Assembly (NCBI GenBank): GCA_010093605.1
Contig: MU004201.1
Location: 373,856 to 437,855, forward strand
Length of the DNA stretch: 64,000 nt
Direction of reading: 5' to 3'
Source: Lophium mytilinum
Lineage: Eukaryota; Ascomycota; Dothideomycetes; Mytilinidiales; Mytilinidiaceae
The translations under genes were made by a program, and so were the position numbers. The notes below the pieces were generated by a model, which was given only the letters and a program-made list of their open reading frames with translations, did not search any database and was not told the origin of the DNA. This document shows, in pieces, positions 1-11,670 of this stretch. Numbering within the stretch: the first letter of the stretch is position 1; every line of letters begins with the position of its first letter.

Positions 1-1300
1 GCTTGTTTTTTGGGGTTCTTTCATGCCTGCTTTGGGTAATCTGTCTACCATTTCGCCTCTGTCGAGCCGTCTACCGGGCCGTCTACTGAAACTTGAACTC
101 GGAGAGCTTAAAGTCGCGCTATCAAGAACGGGCATGGAGCATGTACGGACGACTAATAGTTATAGGTGTTGGGAGAGATTCTTTTTTCCACCAAGCGGGG
201 CCCATGTAACCGAAAGAATGTAGTTGAAATGCCAAGTTCTATCGCCATCTTAATGTTCCGTAGGTTACGCTTAAGCTCGTTCTGTGGATAATTTCGTGGA
301 TCCTTTTCGCAATCTGCATTCCGTTTTGTCTTCTCTAAGGTTTACCTAGCGGACTTAGACAACCTGAACTCGCGTCAGTTGAGGATGTAGAAGGAGCTTG
401 GAATGCCCCTAGTGTTTTTAAGGGTATCGGCGCCCGAGGAGGGCTGGTATGTCACTAAATTAGTAGCGGTAGAGTAGTGATTGGAATGACAAACTCTATT
501 AGTATCTTCGCGCGCAAATACTTCTGATCTGTATCAGCCTCTCTGACCTCTTCCCTCCTTCCCTAGCTCTATCTGTATTCTATAGACATCAAATTTAAGT
601 ATATTAGCGTTTAGGAATATCTAGTCTACAAAACCCTAATGCGCCTTTAGCATATCCATTATTCTTATAAGTGTGACGGCCTATGGATCATTAAGATACC
701 TCCTTATTTTCTGCTATTCCCTTCTGCTCTAGAAGTCGTGGCTCCCACTGCGTTAGTAGGTTGTACCACTTTTAAAGACCGAGGTGATCTGGCCCTCTAC
801 CGCAACGTGCGGTCCCCCGCCTGTCTGGATTCTTCTAAATCTCCTTAAAGAGTTCCCGCAGTTTTTTGAATACCTCTGTCGAAGAGTCGAAGCCGTTCTT
901 AAGGTTAAGCGTGTGAGCGCGTTCTCGAGAGGCTCGAATGCCTATCTCGTTGCGTCTGTCTATTACAAACAGGAGGCCATATTCTCGCGATGTAGGATGC
1001 TTGTTCAAAACACTCTAATCGACATAGATAATCTGCAGCGGCCCGCTCCAGTACTCTACATCCTCTGGTTTTCTACTAATTTCTTAAGTCTCTATTAAAT
1101 TTATACGAAGTCTGGACGTTCTAGGGGCGATTAATCTAGCCCTAACCAGGTGTACAGGTATTAAGAGGACTAATTTATCGCTACACGGAGTATACATGTT
1201 AGTATGTAAGAATCTTGTAAAAATAAGGGAGCTTGGCCTACTTTATCCACTTAAATTTACCTTCCAGTATTGCACAGCTTGCTATCTATCTTTCCACTGT
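1..1300. other. No supported gene
   Basis: I see no frame with recognisable homology here. The longest open stretch (784-1098, plus strand) has no motif I know and no supporting context. Base use is mixed and there is no clear tandem or inverted repeat. Confidence 0.5.
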
Positions 1301-1309
1301 GTCTTTACT

Positions 1310-1960
1310 CTATTCTTTTATGTAATTGTCGTTTGAATCTTGCTGCGCCATAAGTAAGCAGGATTTGCTGGCCCATTTTTGAAAATGGTAACTTTCCACT
1401 AGTACTGGTACCGCCCTTAAAATATAGATGAGTACTAGTAAGTAATAGAAGAGAAGGATATAAAACCTACGATGGGTACTATCTTGGCTATCTTGTCCGC
1501 TGCTATATAGGGCAGCACTATTTAGAGATGTTGCTATGCATGGCATATAATAAAATGCCCGACGGTTTAAAAAGCTTCCTTCTCGGCCTGTCATCCAAGC
1601 GCTATGGATCACCTTCTTAAATTTTGTCGCCCTTTCTGCATCAAGCTCATCTTTCAATGCTCCCTGGAATAATCGGTCTATTTAAGTCGATAGAGCAAGA
1701 TGCCTGCAAAGGTCCTTCAAATTGCTTTTAGTATTTGTAGCGTCCTTTATTCCTGGGACGCTTCGGCGAAATTTAAGAATGTGAAGAAGGGTAGCATAAT
1801 ACTGCTGGTCTTGTAGAAAGTTTAATGCAACCTCTAAGAACTTGTTCGTGCACTCCTTAGCTTTCTTTAAGCATGCTTGGCACTTCTTTTTACTGGCTGT
1901 AATTCTGCACTAATTTTGTAAAACGTCCCGTAGACACTAGTCGCAAGGGCAGAATAGGTT
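1310..1960 (-). pseudogene. Decayed unknown protein
   Basis: One minus-strand frame can be followed from about 1960 down to 1310 across two or more in-frame stops. The upstream part reads KKCQACLKKAKEC and LLHILKFRRSVPG. It then crosses a TAA and continues into an open stretch that starts at 1657 (MKDELDAERATKFKK). The lysine/cysteine-rich start and leucine-rich middle look like a helical protein, but I do not recognise the family. The last 40 residues are hydrophobic (LLFYYLLVLIYIL) and could be a membrane segment or a frameshifted tail. The single-frame continuity across stops is what is seen; that it was once a gene is inference. Confidence 0.3.
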
Positions 1961-2759
1961 TAGAACCCTTAGATTCATCTTGGCCTAAATATGTGTAAGC
2001 CTCTTGTCTATAAATGCTGTGACCCTCTTACTAGGCTTAATAGAGAGTGGCGCTCTTCTCCGCTTCTTGCTAGGTCCCTTTAGTTTAGACTAATTCTCTT
2101 CTTTTAGTCTGAAAGATGATAGAGCTTGAAAGGATAATGTGGATTAAATTTAACGCAGGCAGCATACAGTAGAGAGCGGCATGTAGTCGTGATAGATAGA
2201 TATAGGCATTAGAGCAAGCTACGAAGCTAATAGCTATATAAATCACTAGATCAGCGAATGGGATAACGGACAACCCCTGTGGATTTAGAATTGTGTGCGA
2301 GGTCGCATGCTCCTGCTAAACCGCACTGCCGTGCAACGCATTTTGAATCATGTTTGATTCTATGCTGGTAAAAACGATAACCCTCTGCACGTGTTTGCGA
2401 TCGTTTTTAGGAGTTTGTCGAGGCAGATTGTTTAAATAAGCTTGTTCGATAAATTAATAGCAAATCAATTACTTCTAACGTTTGATTGCCTACTTCTTGG
2501 ATTGATTGATTGCCGTATTCACAAATTTAAAGGCTAGAGACCAGCTAGCTACTCGCGCTCCTTGTACGCATACTCTATCGCTTCATTCTTATATGCACAC
2601 GAACTTAAAGTAATCGCATTCGAGCACATAGAAGAGCTATTGTTGGCTTAAGTTTATAGTTTCTGTGAGACCCTAGCATCCGAAGATGTCTTCTGAAGAC
2701 TAGCCTGATTAGAATTACACAAAACAACTATGGGTGCGAGATCGCGTTACCGCAGCCTA
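1961..2759. other. No supported gene
   Basis: Only short frames are present. Several small runs of ATTGATT/AATCAAT occur near 2440-2510 without a defined element boundary. I see nothing I can name. Confidence 0.4.
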
Positions 2760-3578
2760 TTCTTTCTGGATTGGCAAAATTCCACTTGCTGCGAATGCGA
2801 AGCCGGCGGAGCACTCCTCTTCCTAGAGATCGATGGCCAACATCCTTGCGGTCAAGGGTGGTATACCACTCACAATTGGACTAACGAGGAGAAATGGAAC
2901 TAGAGAAGTTACTGAAAGCTTCTAATACCCTTGGATCCTGCTAAAGACCTACATGACTGGATGACGAAGAAAGGTGTGCTTCTCCGGCTAGAGGCTTAAA
3001 TGAAAGATTCCGATTTAGTATCGCTTTGTTTTCGTTATAGCCCTGGGCAAGTTCTCGCAGTAGAAAGACCCCTAAAATCTCTACCGTTACTTGTATCTCC
3101 ACATTTCTTTTTCTTCCTTAGCAATTGCGACACCTAAAGGTACTGCGAATCCGGCGGAAAAAAGCCTCCATTCTACTGTATCCCACACACTGAAATTGAG
3201 CTCAAAGACGGAAACAATACACGCAGTGACACTTGGGTTGGAGATCTCTACAAATTATTCTTTTCCGGTTTCTTATTTAATATAGAGACTGGCATACTTA
3301 AAACAGGCGTTTATAAGGGCTGCTATAAGCTTCGGGGCTATAAAACGGCGCTCGGTCTGCTTAATAGGACCCTGGAAGGTCGCAGCGAGATAATAATGGA
3401 AACTACGAATTTTCGGACACTCATTAAGGTCTTAAATTACTTGGTAACCTGCCAAGACCTTGCTCGGGCCTGTACAGCCGTCGGTATCCTAGGGAATCCT
3501 ACCCCAAAGGCTGGAGAGGTAGAAGGAGAAGGCGAAACCGCACGCCCAAAGGTCGCAAAAGGTAGAGAAGAATGCTAG
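2760..3578 (+). pseudogene. Decayed unknown protein, C-terminal frame open
   Basis: From 3136 to the TAG at 3576-3578 the frame is open for about 147 codons, although its first ATG is only at 3396. It reads through KKPPFYCIPHTEIELKDGNN, VGDLYKLFFSGFLFNIETG and LIKVLNYLVTCQDLARACTA, then ends in a Gly/Glu/Lys-rich tail. Upstream pieces in other frames (for example HPCGQGWYTTHNWTNEEKWN near 2850) suggest the protein once began before 2800 and now carries frameshifts and stops. I do not recognise the family. The 60-codon ATG-started frame alone would be a misleading annotation. Confidence 0.3.
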
Positions 3579-4560
3579 GAGTAAGGGGTAGTGTTGGCTA
3601 GAAGTGTAGTTTTATAGGAATAGACTGTATATATAACCCGGAGAGGGCATTACATGTATCTACTTATAATCTCAGGGCTCTACGTCCACATTAATACACG
3701 TACCAGCTCCTATTATTATAGGTTGTGAATGCTAAATGCGTGAACTTTCACCTGTATTTACAAGGTCGAGGCTATATCTCTGCGTTGGCCCTACAATACG
3801 CAGGGTTCTAGACAACACCACGAGGAGGTTAGAGGCCAATTTTATTATCTGTTTACAGACATTAATATACTATTATGTACAGCTCAGCACGGTGCATCTA
3901 GGCTTAGCAACCGTGCGTGGACCCTAGCGTGCGAAGGGATAGTTCTCCTTGCTCCTAGGGCTGTGAACAAGATCAGATAGCGGCGTTAAGTGGCGCGCTC
4001 GAGATTTTCGTGTAGATGTGGGCCTTAGAACTTGAGGCATAATTTAGCCTTGAAATGAGTAAATTTAGTTGCGAATTGATGTTGTGTAGTTTATCTAATA
4101 TTAATTTATAAGAATCGAATTAGGGGCTACTGTATACTCTGGCAATAGTAAGACGCCAGGCTTGGCACGCTTCAAGGGGGGTGCAAGGGGGGTGATCGGC
4201 AGGTAACGTAGTGTAGTTTAGTGTATAGATAATGGATAAGAATATCACATTAGATTTTCGCGAGTCTCCTTATCACCCGTTTCCACGCCCACAACCTTAC
4301 TACTAAAACGTCGCTTTTTGATTGTATATATATAATAAGAGTTGTAGAGCTCGCGATTTCCTATTAATCGCGCTTGGAATTACGAAAATCGGATTAAAAT
4401 TGAGACGTAGATAATTTTCGGTGTAATCTCCCTGGGGTGAACGTGCGGGTAGCTAATAATCATAAACAATAACAAACCCCCTTTTTTTAACTTACCTCCA
4501 TCACTTTACTATAACTTCCTTAATACTTATCACTATACCAAGTCCTTTTGTTCTGTGATA
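3579..4560. other. No supported gene
   Basis: AT-rich, with stops in all frames. A short G-run pair (GGGGGGTG twice near 4176-4193) is the only local repeat noticed. Confidence 0.4.
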
Positions 4561-5330
4561 CAATGCCTCTCCAAGAACTAGATCTAAACGTTGTTTCCGG
4601 CCGATCTCTAAAGCGACCGGAGAAATCAATCACTCAACGAATGGGACGAAAAAGATGGAATTAGACGCTAGGAAACTTACTAAGAGATCTACGCCTAACA
4701 AACGAAAGCTTACGTCGTATTCTATCACCAAGAAGCTCTAGGTTCTTACCTGGTGGCACTAAACCCGGATAGAAATTAAACCTCACGAGAGGAACTATAT
4801 ATTTCCGGGTTCACTTCTCTACACACGGAATTGTAACCTACGGAAACCAAAGTTTAATAAGGCAGAAGCCTTCTGGAAGATTGCTAGGGTAGATATAGCT
4901 AGATGGTCGTTGCAGAAGGATTTACTCGTATAAAGCCTCCGTTCTGGCCGCAGACTAGCTTATGTGGACTACTCTTGTAGATAGAAAGAACTCGAAGAAA
5001 GGTTGTATATAGAGTTTGCAACTGCGCGATTAAGGCGCCAACAAATTTGCCTTCATTAGTTCCGCAGGCGCTCAACGGAGCTCTTCAAAGAGGTCTATCC
5101 TAATGAGGAAGAGAAGTTAATTCTACTAATGGAATCTGACTAAGATTGAGCGTGCTGTTAGCCCGCATGCACGCCGTTAATCTATCCAAAGCACGTAACT
5201 ATTGCTCAATAATTGGCCGAGTTACTGCTCTCTAGCAGATTCATGGCAAGACTGCGCGCAGCCGTTCCGCAGACTTCCCGTTTTGTGTAGTCTATCACGA
5301 AAAAACTTACAACTCATTTAAATTTTCATC
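4561..5330 (+). pseudogene. Decayed pogo/Fot1-like transposase, N-terminal part
   Basis: The frame after the ATG at 4563 breaks quickly, but neighbouring frames give an order typical of fungal DDE transposases with a CENP-B-type DNA-binding domain. First come basic blocks (KRPEKSITQRMGRKRW). Then there is a helix-turn-helix-like stretch (KFNKAEAFWKIARVDIARW). Last is the second helical domain (LEERLYIEFATARLRRQQI, then FRRRSTELFKEVYPNEEE). The DDE catalytic core is not visible, so the copy is truncated or decayed past recognition. The family assignment rests on remembered patterns of CENP-B HTH proteins and is uncertain. A generic helix-turn-helix protein is the alternative. Confidence 0.4.
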
Positions 5331-5544
5331 AACCTTGTTCATTTCTGGACTAAATTGACCGCATTTGTCTAATCTATTCACTGTCCAAAGCAGAACTCCA
5401 CGCGACCGTTGTGGATGTAGGAATCTGTGCCTTGGAACTCGGTAAAATATGCACCACCATTGTACCAAACTTCATCTTCCGCTTAACACCCAGGCGACTG
5501 TCTAGACGCTTGTAGTCTCTGCCTAGGCGTGTTACACGTCCAAC

Positions 5545-5573
5545 AACACGCCTGCCAGCGCGCAGGCGCGTGT
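5545..5573. repeat. GC-rich imperfect hairpin
   Basis: AACACGCCTG is followed after seven or eight bases by CAGGCGCGTGTT, an imperfect inverted repeat in a locally GC-rich patch. It lies inside a 75-codon minus-strand frame (5374-5601) that is arginine-rich and matches nothing I know. A terminator or a fragment of a fold-back element are both possible. Confidence 0.35.
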
Positions 5574-5601
5574 TAATAGGCACGCGATTCTCTTCCTTCA
5601 C

Positions 5602-6073
5602 CCAACCTCGGTGTCGTCCCTTAGCATCTTAGAGAGAGATCCCGGGACCTCTAGATGCATTATATGTCTAATCTGTAGGCTGACGATAGATAAGGACATA
5701 CTCCTCATCTATTTTAAAGCGTGGAGAATCGATATAGTTATATGTAGCATCTACAAGATAAGAATTAGTAAAGTGATGCATGAGAAAAGTAGAAAAAACA
5801 CGTACGAACTGCCTCAAATTCCCCCAAGGCGATTGGGGCTTCATTCACGGTTGCATAGGCCATTATTAAATGGAAAGATACATAGATTTAAGTACGTTTA
5901 TATAGAGGATTGATGTACTAAGGCACCGAGCGGGTGCGGCGGATGAGGAATTAAAATTAGAGCCCCCTACTAGCGCTGCTAAGCCTAGCGTCTCACTATT
6001 GCGAAAGTATACGGTATTTAGAGTTAGGGCCCGTGCCTTAAAATCGGAGGTTATTCCTCCGCAGTAGAGAATG
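5602..6073. other. No supported gene
   Basis: A 100-codon plus-strand frame (5611-5913) has no recognisable domain. Near 6041-6061 a small hairpin (GGAGG...CCTCC) precedes the fold-back cluster. Confidence 0.35.
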
Positions 6074-6078
6074 GTCAG

Positions 6079-6162
6079 CCCCTGTACGGGCTGCGCTGGT
6101 CAATGCTTAATTAAGGGATTTTGACCCTTGTTCAGCACTGACCCGCACAGCCTATGCAGGGG
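6079..6162. repeat. Fold-back repeat 1
   Basis: The 26-base arm at 6079-6104 (begins CCCCTGTACGGGCTG) pairs with 6137-6162. Six mismatches are seen and five of them are transitions. The loop holds TTAATTAAGGGATTTTGACCC. A third arm-like sequence (GCACAGCCCGCACAGGGG) follows near 6209-6225, so related arms recur in this cluster. It resembles a palindromic miniature transposon whose two arms were mutated independently. Confidence 0.6.
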
Positions 6163-6235
6163 GGAGATTGTGTACTACAGAACCCCTTAAATGTAAGCAC
6201 GGACCTGCACAGCCCGCACAGGGGCCCGACTATAC

Positions 6236-6353
6236 TACACTCTCCCGCCCTGTATGGACTGAACACGACCGTGCGTAGAATAGGGGATTTTACATACAAA
6301 ACCCCTTATTTTGCGCACGGTCGTGTCCAGTTCGTACAGGGCGGGAGAGTGTA
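6236..6353. repeat. Fold-back repeat 2, long near-perfect palindrome
   Basis: ACACTCTCCCGCCCTGTA at the left is mirrored by TACAGGGCGGGAGAGTGT at the right. The complementarity runs through ACACGACCGTGCG/CGCACGGTCGTGT into a centre that is itself palindromic (AATAGGGGATTTT...AAAACCCCTTATT). The whole 118-base unit can therefore fold on itself. A 75-codon frame (6154-6381) across it is a by-product. A miniature inverted-repeat element is most likely. Confidence 0.7.
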
Positions 6354-6589
6354 TACAACACGCGAAACCTTTAGGCTCTAGGTAGGCAAGGTACTATGAA
6401 TTCTACTCTACGGGCACCGGCCTAAGCAGTTTCTCTAAGAACAAGAGCGGCTGGACGGAAGATAGGCTGCGCAATGCTAATGTTCGTGCTGTCCGAGCGC
6501 TGGACGTACCGGTGCAGGTGCCACTTTAACTTTTTTTAAACTTAATTATCTACCCTGCTCGGTCCTGCATCACCCCGCGCGCGCTACCC

Positions 6590-7440
6590 TCTCCCTTAAT
6601 CTATACATGCGATCCACCCTATCTATCTAGCTTATTAGCTCCAACTGTACTTAGACATCTACTCTCTCTATTCTTTCCTATTATAAACTCTTACCTCCGC
6701 TAACTTTACCAGCTTCATTAGCTAACCTTCTCCGACGCTCATTATCCAACTGCTCATCCTACCCTCCTTACCCTCCTTACTATCCTTACCCGCCTTACCA
6801 CCTTTATTAGCGGGCCTTCTCCTGCATTCAGTTATCTACTCGCTTTTCCCACCCTCCTCATCTACCCATCTAATGCACCCCTCTGCGTGTCCGCCAATTA
6901 ACGCCCTACTTCCTTCTTGTCTTCAAAGCTAAGCTATTTAGGGGCCGCCGGTCCACTTTAAGCTATCTCTACAACTCCTCCGCTATCTAAGTCTCTGCCA
7001 TGTAAACCTTCTACGCTATCTATATCTTCTAAATATTCCCGCGTTACGTTGGAACGCCCTCTAACTGGTCTTACCCTACTGCATATACACGATTGCGTCC
7101 GCTTCAGCCAGCTTTAAGAGTGCTTTGGCCTTCCCTCTACGTGTGGAATATCCTCGTCTACAAGTACGTCTAAACGAAAAGCCAGGGTGTGTTATCTTTA
7201 ACACCGAACAAGGCCAATCTATCCTCTTTTAGAACCCCCCTTTATGCGCTAACAATTTTTATAGCAGTCTCTAACTAATTCAACATCCTCCACGCGGCTT
7301 TAAAACTTGTCGGAAACTAGCCAATAAGCTCATTAACCCAAAGCCCTCTATCCTAGATTTGCCCCGCCGAAGTCCTTTTCAAATGCACTTCCTCCAATTC
7401 ATCGCCTCGTTAAAGTGTAAAAATTTCCGCTCCTGAATCT
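6590..7440. other. Pyrimidine-rich tract, no gene assigned
   Basis: The plus strand is strongly C/T-rich over about 850 bases, with recurring CTTACC, CTCC and TTATTAGC words. A degenerate unit of about 82-89 bases appears three times (TTATTAGC-type cores near 6633, 6713 and 6802). The complement reads as Lys/Glu/Gly/Arg-rich frames broken by stops. It could be a decayed charged coding tail on the minus strand, or an untranslated leader of the gene at 7450. Confidence 0.35.
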
Positions 7441-7449
7441 TATTACAGC

Positions 7450-10335
7450 ATGATGCCAATACCTTCAGCGCTGTCCCGCAACGATGAGAAGAGATATTTG
7501 CTACCATTACCCTGGGAAGGTGTTACCCCCCTACCTAAAGATGACGAAATTGAAGTTTGTTCTAAGGATCTTTGGGAGGACTATGACGCCCGCCTTAAAC
7601 TTGAAATTCACCTTGGATCTTCTAACGAGACCGATGAATTAGAAGTGGACAAATACTACCGGGTGTGCGGCGACTATTGGCATCGGCAGTCCTACCTCAA
7701 GAAATAAACTAATAAGCTTAAATCTACCAATGAAATATCGGTTGTCAAGGTAATACAAGCAGCTTTCGAATCAGGTAGCAGCTTAGACCCGCCGGCATAC
7801 TTAGTTATGTGGCTACTACAAGCTAATAAGATCCATGCTGTTAAGGATAACTTCAGCCGTAATGAATATATGCTTACAAATATTCTAAGCCTGCTACCTC
7901 GCGCTTCCTTCATGCCTTTTAAAGAAGAACTCAGCCTACGGCCATGGTCGATATTGCACGAACAGAACCCTAACGTAAGCGATTTCTACTACTATCGCAC
8001 TGGAGCAATCTATTCCACGGAAGCTATCTGGACCGACTACCGATTTCTACATTGTACGGTGTGTAACGCTGTAATTAATCCAGATACGGCATATTCCCAC
8101 TGTATTAGTTGCGAACTTACTTTCCATAATAAATGTGTCCTTCCCGAAGGGTTCGTGGCTCAGCTTAGTAATAGCGAGCTTGTGTGTCTAAATAAGAACA
8201 CCGGCGCAGACTATAAACCTGTAGAGTGCCCTACTCCTACATGCAATGGTAAAGCTATACAACTTCCTCCTTAGCCCCGCATGCCATCTAAAACCCTACG
8301 AATTTGTGGCGACTTCGGCATAAAAGGTGTCCGTATTACCTTATGTATTATTAACAAAGACGCTTAAGAAGCGAAAACACGTTACATGGAACTCCGTCCA
8401 TCTTCAGAGGAGAAATATTATTCCACGTGTGCTATAAGCGTTGATGAATTGTCTCCGCCAAAGTATTCCGCTAAAGTGTTAAAGTGTGGTAGTATCTATT
8501 CTAAAACGGATTTTATTATAGTCCCGTTGAAGGCATTATTTATTACTTTATTACATCGTTTAAAGCTAATAGACGCAAAACTCGATCTAACCTTGGCCCT
8601 AATAGAAGTGTTCAACGAAGTTGTTCTTAAGGTAGCTAAGGGACGAGTTGACACCTGCAACTATGTTACGAAGTACAAGAAACCGAACAAGGCGCTGAAG
8701 GTAGGCTGTGTACCTCGGGAAGACCTTGAGATCTGCTTTGCCCGGCCTGCATTAATGAAACCCGAAGAGCTTACGGAGCTTCTTACGTCCATGAAAAGAA
8801 TAGCTCAACGCGTTATTAATGTGGATGAGCCGTGAATGGCCTTTTACTATTTGGTTAACAGGACTACTATTACACCCGGCTTTTATATTGTCTACGATAT
8901 TGGCGCTTTAACAACCGTGGGTTCCCCTCTTCTAGCTGGACTAGTGTAACCCTGCTAATTAATGCGTGTATGTATAGGATGCGGCGGTTATTAAGTACAC
9001 TCCTAATAGTCCCCACCCAATAATGCGTATTCGTGTCACTCATTCAGCGAGTTTTCCGTTGGGTCAAGATCATATAGATTAAGCCATTGTAAAGGACTTA
9101 TTGCCATCTTATAAAGGTCATTAAACATTTTACAATGTTCTGCGCAAAGTTCGGGAGCTAATAGACACCCAACTAAAAACAGACCGACTAGTAAAAGAAG
9201 TGACTTTCGGCGTTAACAAAATTAACCTTGTTCCCATGTATAATAACCGCCAAGAAGAACACTTTTTGAAACTTCTTCCACATCTAGAGGGCTTTAAGAA
9301 GTGGCTAAACAAAAAGAGACGCACCTACGAAAGGGTATACCTCTGCGGCGGAGGGGCCAACGACGAAGGCATAGTTGAATTGTTCAAGAGGGTGCATAAA
9401 GCTCCGCAAGTAGTTGAGCTGGTTCCTATGTAGAGTAGAAGGTAAGTTCTTTCCATGCCGATGCTTAGGTATGTGGGAGAAGCTTGCTAATTCTGTATAG
9501 CACTAGCCAAGTCTTACTAGGCCAGCAAATGTATCTAGACATTTTCGAAAAGAATAGTCTTTCACCGATTTCCGTGTTCGTGGAACAAGACGCCGAGAAG
9601 GGTAGGAAGAAGGAGTACATTCCCCTTATCGAGAAGGGGGAGCCATATATCTCTCCGAAATTAATATCTACGCGATAGAGGCCGTAGAAATGGCTTCTAC
9701 TACACGTTAAACCGGGGACCACAGGGGTCACGGACTCTGTATTTAAGCTCTTCGGCTTGGAGACGGATATCGCGACTAAAGGGACATCCGGAACCGTGGG
9801 GAAAGGATTAGAGATGGTTACCAACGCGCAGGGATTTCAAGTTGTCTAATCGCCTTTGAATGACAAGTATGTTCTGGCCGAACACAATTTTCGAATCCCG
9901 AAGAAGAAAGACTTTAACAGCAGGAAAGATGAGCTATATAATCTCGTAAAGGTAACAATAGACGTGCCTGCAGGAGTAGTAAGCCTATATTGCGTCTTTG
10001 CATCGCAACCTATAGGATTAGGCTATATTCACGAGGACCTAACCAAAGACGTAATAAGGGACAACCCTAACATCCATATGTAGGCGAGGGTGGATAAAAC
10101 AATATCCCTCCAAGTCTAGCCAAGAATAGAGTTTAATTTTGCAACGGCGACTATAGATGATTTTGTCCAACCGGAATTACTAGAATACCAGGAGCCTATG
10201 GATGCGTCTTAGGATATACTATCTAGTAAAGATCCTTAACCCTCTTACGGGACTGCTGTCAGTCAACAGTATACCAGGCGAAAGGCAACCCCAACATTAT
10301 CAAACGCGTCAATAAAACGTCAACGTCAGGCGTAA
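7450..10335 (+). pseudogene. Decayed zinc-finger plus Hsp70/HSPA12-like ATPase
   Basis: One frame runs from ATG 7450 to about 8940 across stops near 7705, 8272, 8365 and 8833. It shifts by one near 9180-9440 and returns to the first frame until TAA at 10333-10335. Domains in order: an unassigned N-terminal region; a C1/PHD-like zinc finger near 8060-8260 (CTVC, HCISC, FHNKC, later CPTPTC); and then an actin-like ATPase. Its phosphate-1 motif is at 8305-8330 (CGDFGIKGVRITL), connect-1 near 8800-8850 (RVINVDEP), phosphate-2 at 8881-8910 (FYIVYDIGALTT) and the adenosine motif near 9337-9375 (VYLCGGGANDEG). The spacing of about 195 and 150 codons fits Hsp70. The downstream LYSTSQVLLG and PLIEKGEPYI resemble the region after the ATPase in fungal HSPA12-like proteins. 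The motif order is seen; the family and the former function (nucleotide-driven client binding or sensing) are inferred. The zinc finger is an unusual partner. Confidence 0.6.
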
Positions 10336-11311
10336 AGCTTCTTATCTATCACCCTTGGTCAGTTACGTAATTAGATAGACATCTTTCTCCGGCTATTACT
10401 GCTGTCGCCTCTTCTATCCTCTAGTCATTTCAATTTCGAGATTGGTTTAAAGATTTTGGGATTCGCAACTTCAATATCTTAAAACTGGTGTACGGTGCTT
10501 CAGTACTCTTGTAACTAAACTAAGCTTGGGGTCTTAGACGGCCTAGGAGTCTTTAAACGAATATATGGACGCGGAGCTATTATAAATTACAATCCTTATC
10601 TTAGTCCTATTTGGTCTTGTGTTTAGGCATCCGGGATAGATTTTAGTTGCATAAAGGCTAGGAGTGGACTCTCTCTACTCTTCTAGGTGTTCTTTATATA
10701 CGATCTCAAGCGCGGAGGTTTTTTGTCCTAGTCGACGACGCGGGTGTATATGGCGAATCTCGACCTTTATTTTAGTTTCTTAATCTTAGATCTTGGTAAT
10801 AGGCACGGATTTGAGTTGTATTCAGGCTGAAAGTAACTTCTCGCTTGGACTAGGAATGACCTTCCTTAAGCCTCCTAGGTATTTCGGAAAGCCGCAAATA
10901 TAGATTATAGAGAGCAAACTTATAAAGACAACATCGTGGTCTAAATTCCGCAGCTACTGTAGTAAGGTAGGCTGGTGCTCGTATACGAGCGACACGTAAT
11001 AAGCGTTTAGGCACCTTCTTAATTACTAAGAGCAGCGCCCTATTAGATATTATGTCCTCTTCTTATAGATTCGGCCCTAGGCAGCACCGCGGTTACGGCC
11101 TCTTCTTTAATATGATACAAATATAGTTATCTTCTTCCACTCTCTAGTAACTAAATCTATACTTCTATAATTATCCCGCCCTCTACTACTACACTACTAC
11201 TACTTCTAAGTCCTACGGTATTAGTGTAGGCGTGCCCATGCCGAGATGGAGACTAGCTAGAATATCTACCTCGCAAGTAGAAGAGTAGTAAGATTCTCCA
11301 CCTAACTTCTA
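10336..11311. other. No supported gene
   Basis: Dense TAG and CTAG words and stops in all frames suggest heavily mutated repeat DNA. On the minus strand fragments such as LRSYIKNT and KTPRPSKTP line up loosely, but no domain can be named. Confidence 0.4.
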
Positions 11312-11565
11312 CTCCTCTTTAGGGCTGCCGTTTAATCACCCAGGTGACCCAGTGATTGAAGTGATTGACGGTTTTGTTAATCACTTTAATCAATTGGCCA
11401 TTTGGAAAAGGTCCAATCAATCAATATTAAGTGGCCTATTTTGTTAAAGTGGGTGATTGATTGACAGTACAAAGTTATATAGGTTTGGTGTTGTAGTTTG
11501 GCTCGGAGGTCCGCAATCCTCAGCCTCTAATTGGTTTGCTGACTAACTAGCCTACAACTATATAC

Positions 11566-11670
11566 TCGCCATCCTTATACTTGCTATTTTCTGTTTATAC
11601 TTGCTATAAACTGTATACTTGCCATGAACTGTATACTTACCATAATCTGTATACTTCCCGTTTTGCGTAG
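11566..11670 (+). repeat. hAT leader short repeats
   Basis: Imperfect units of about 18-20 bases occur in series, with the words CTGTATACTTGCCAT, CTGTATACTTACCAT and CTGTATACTTCCCGTTTTG. The same words reappear inside the introns of the transposase gene downstream. Confidence 0.6.

Noticed and set aside
784-1098. A 104-codon plus-strand frame
   Set aside because: No motif, no context, and comparable chance frames occur on both strands nearby.
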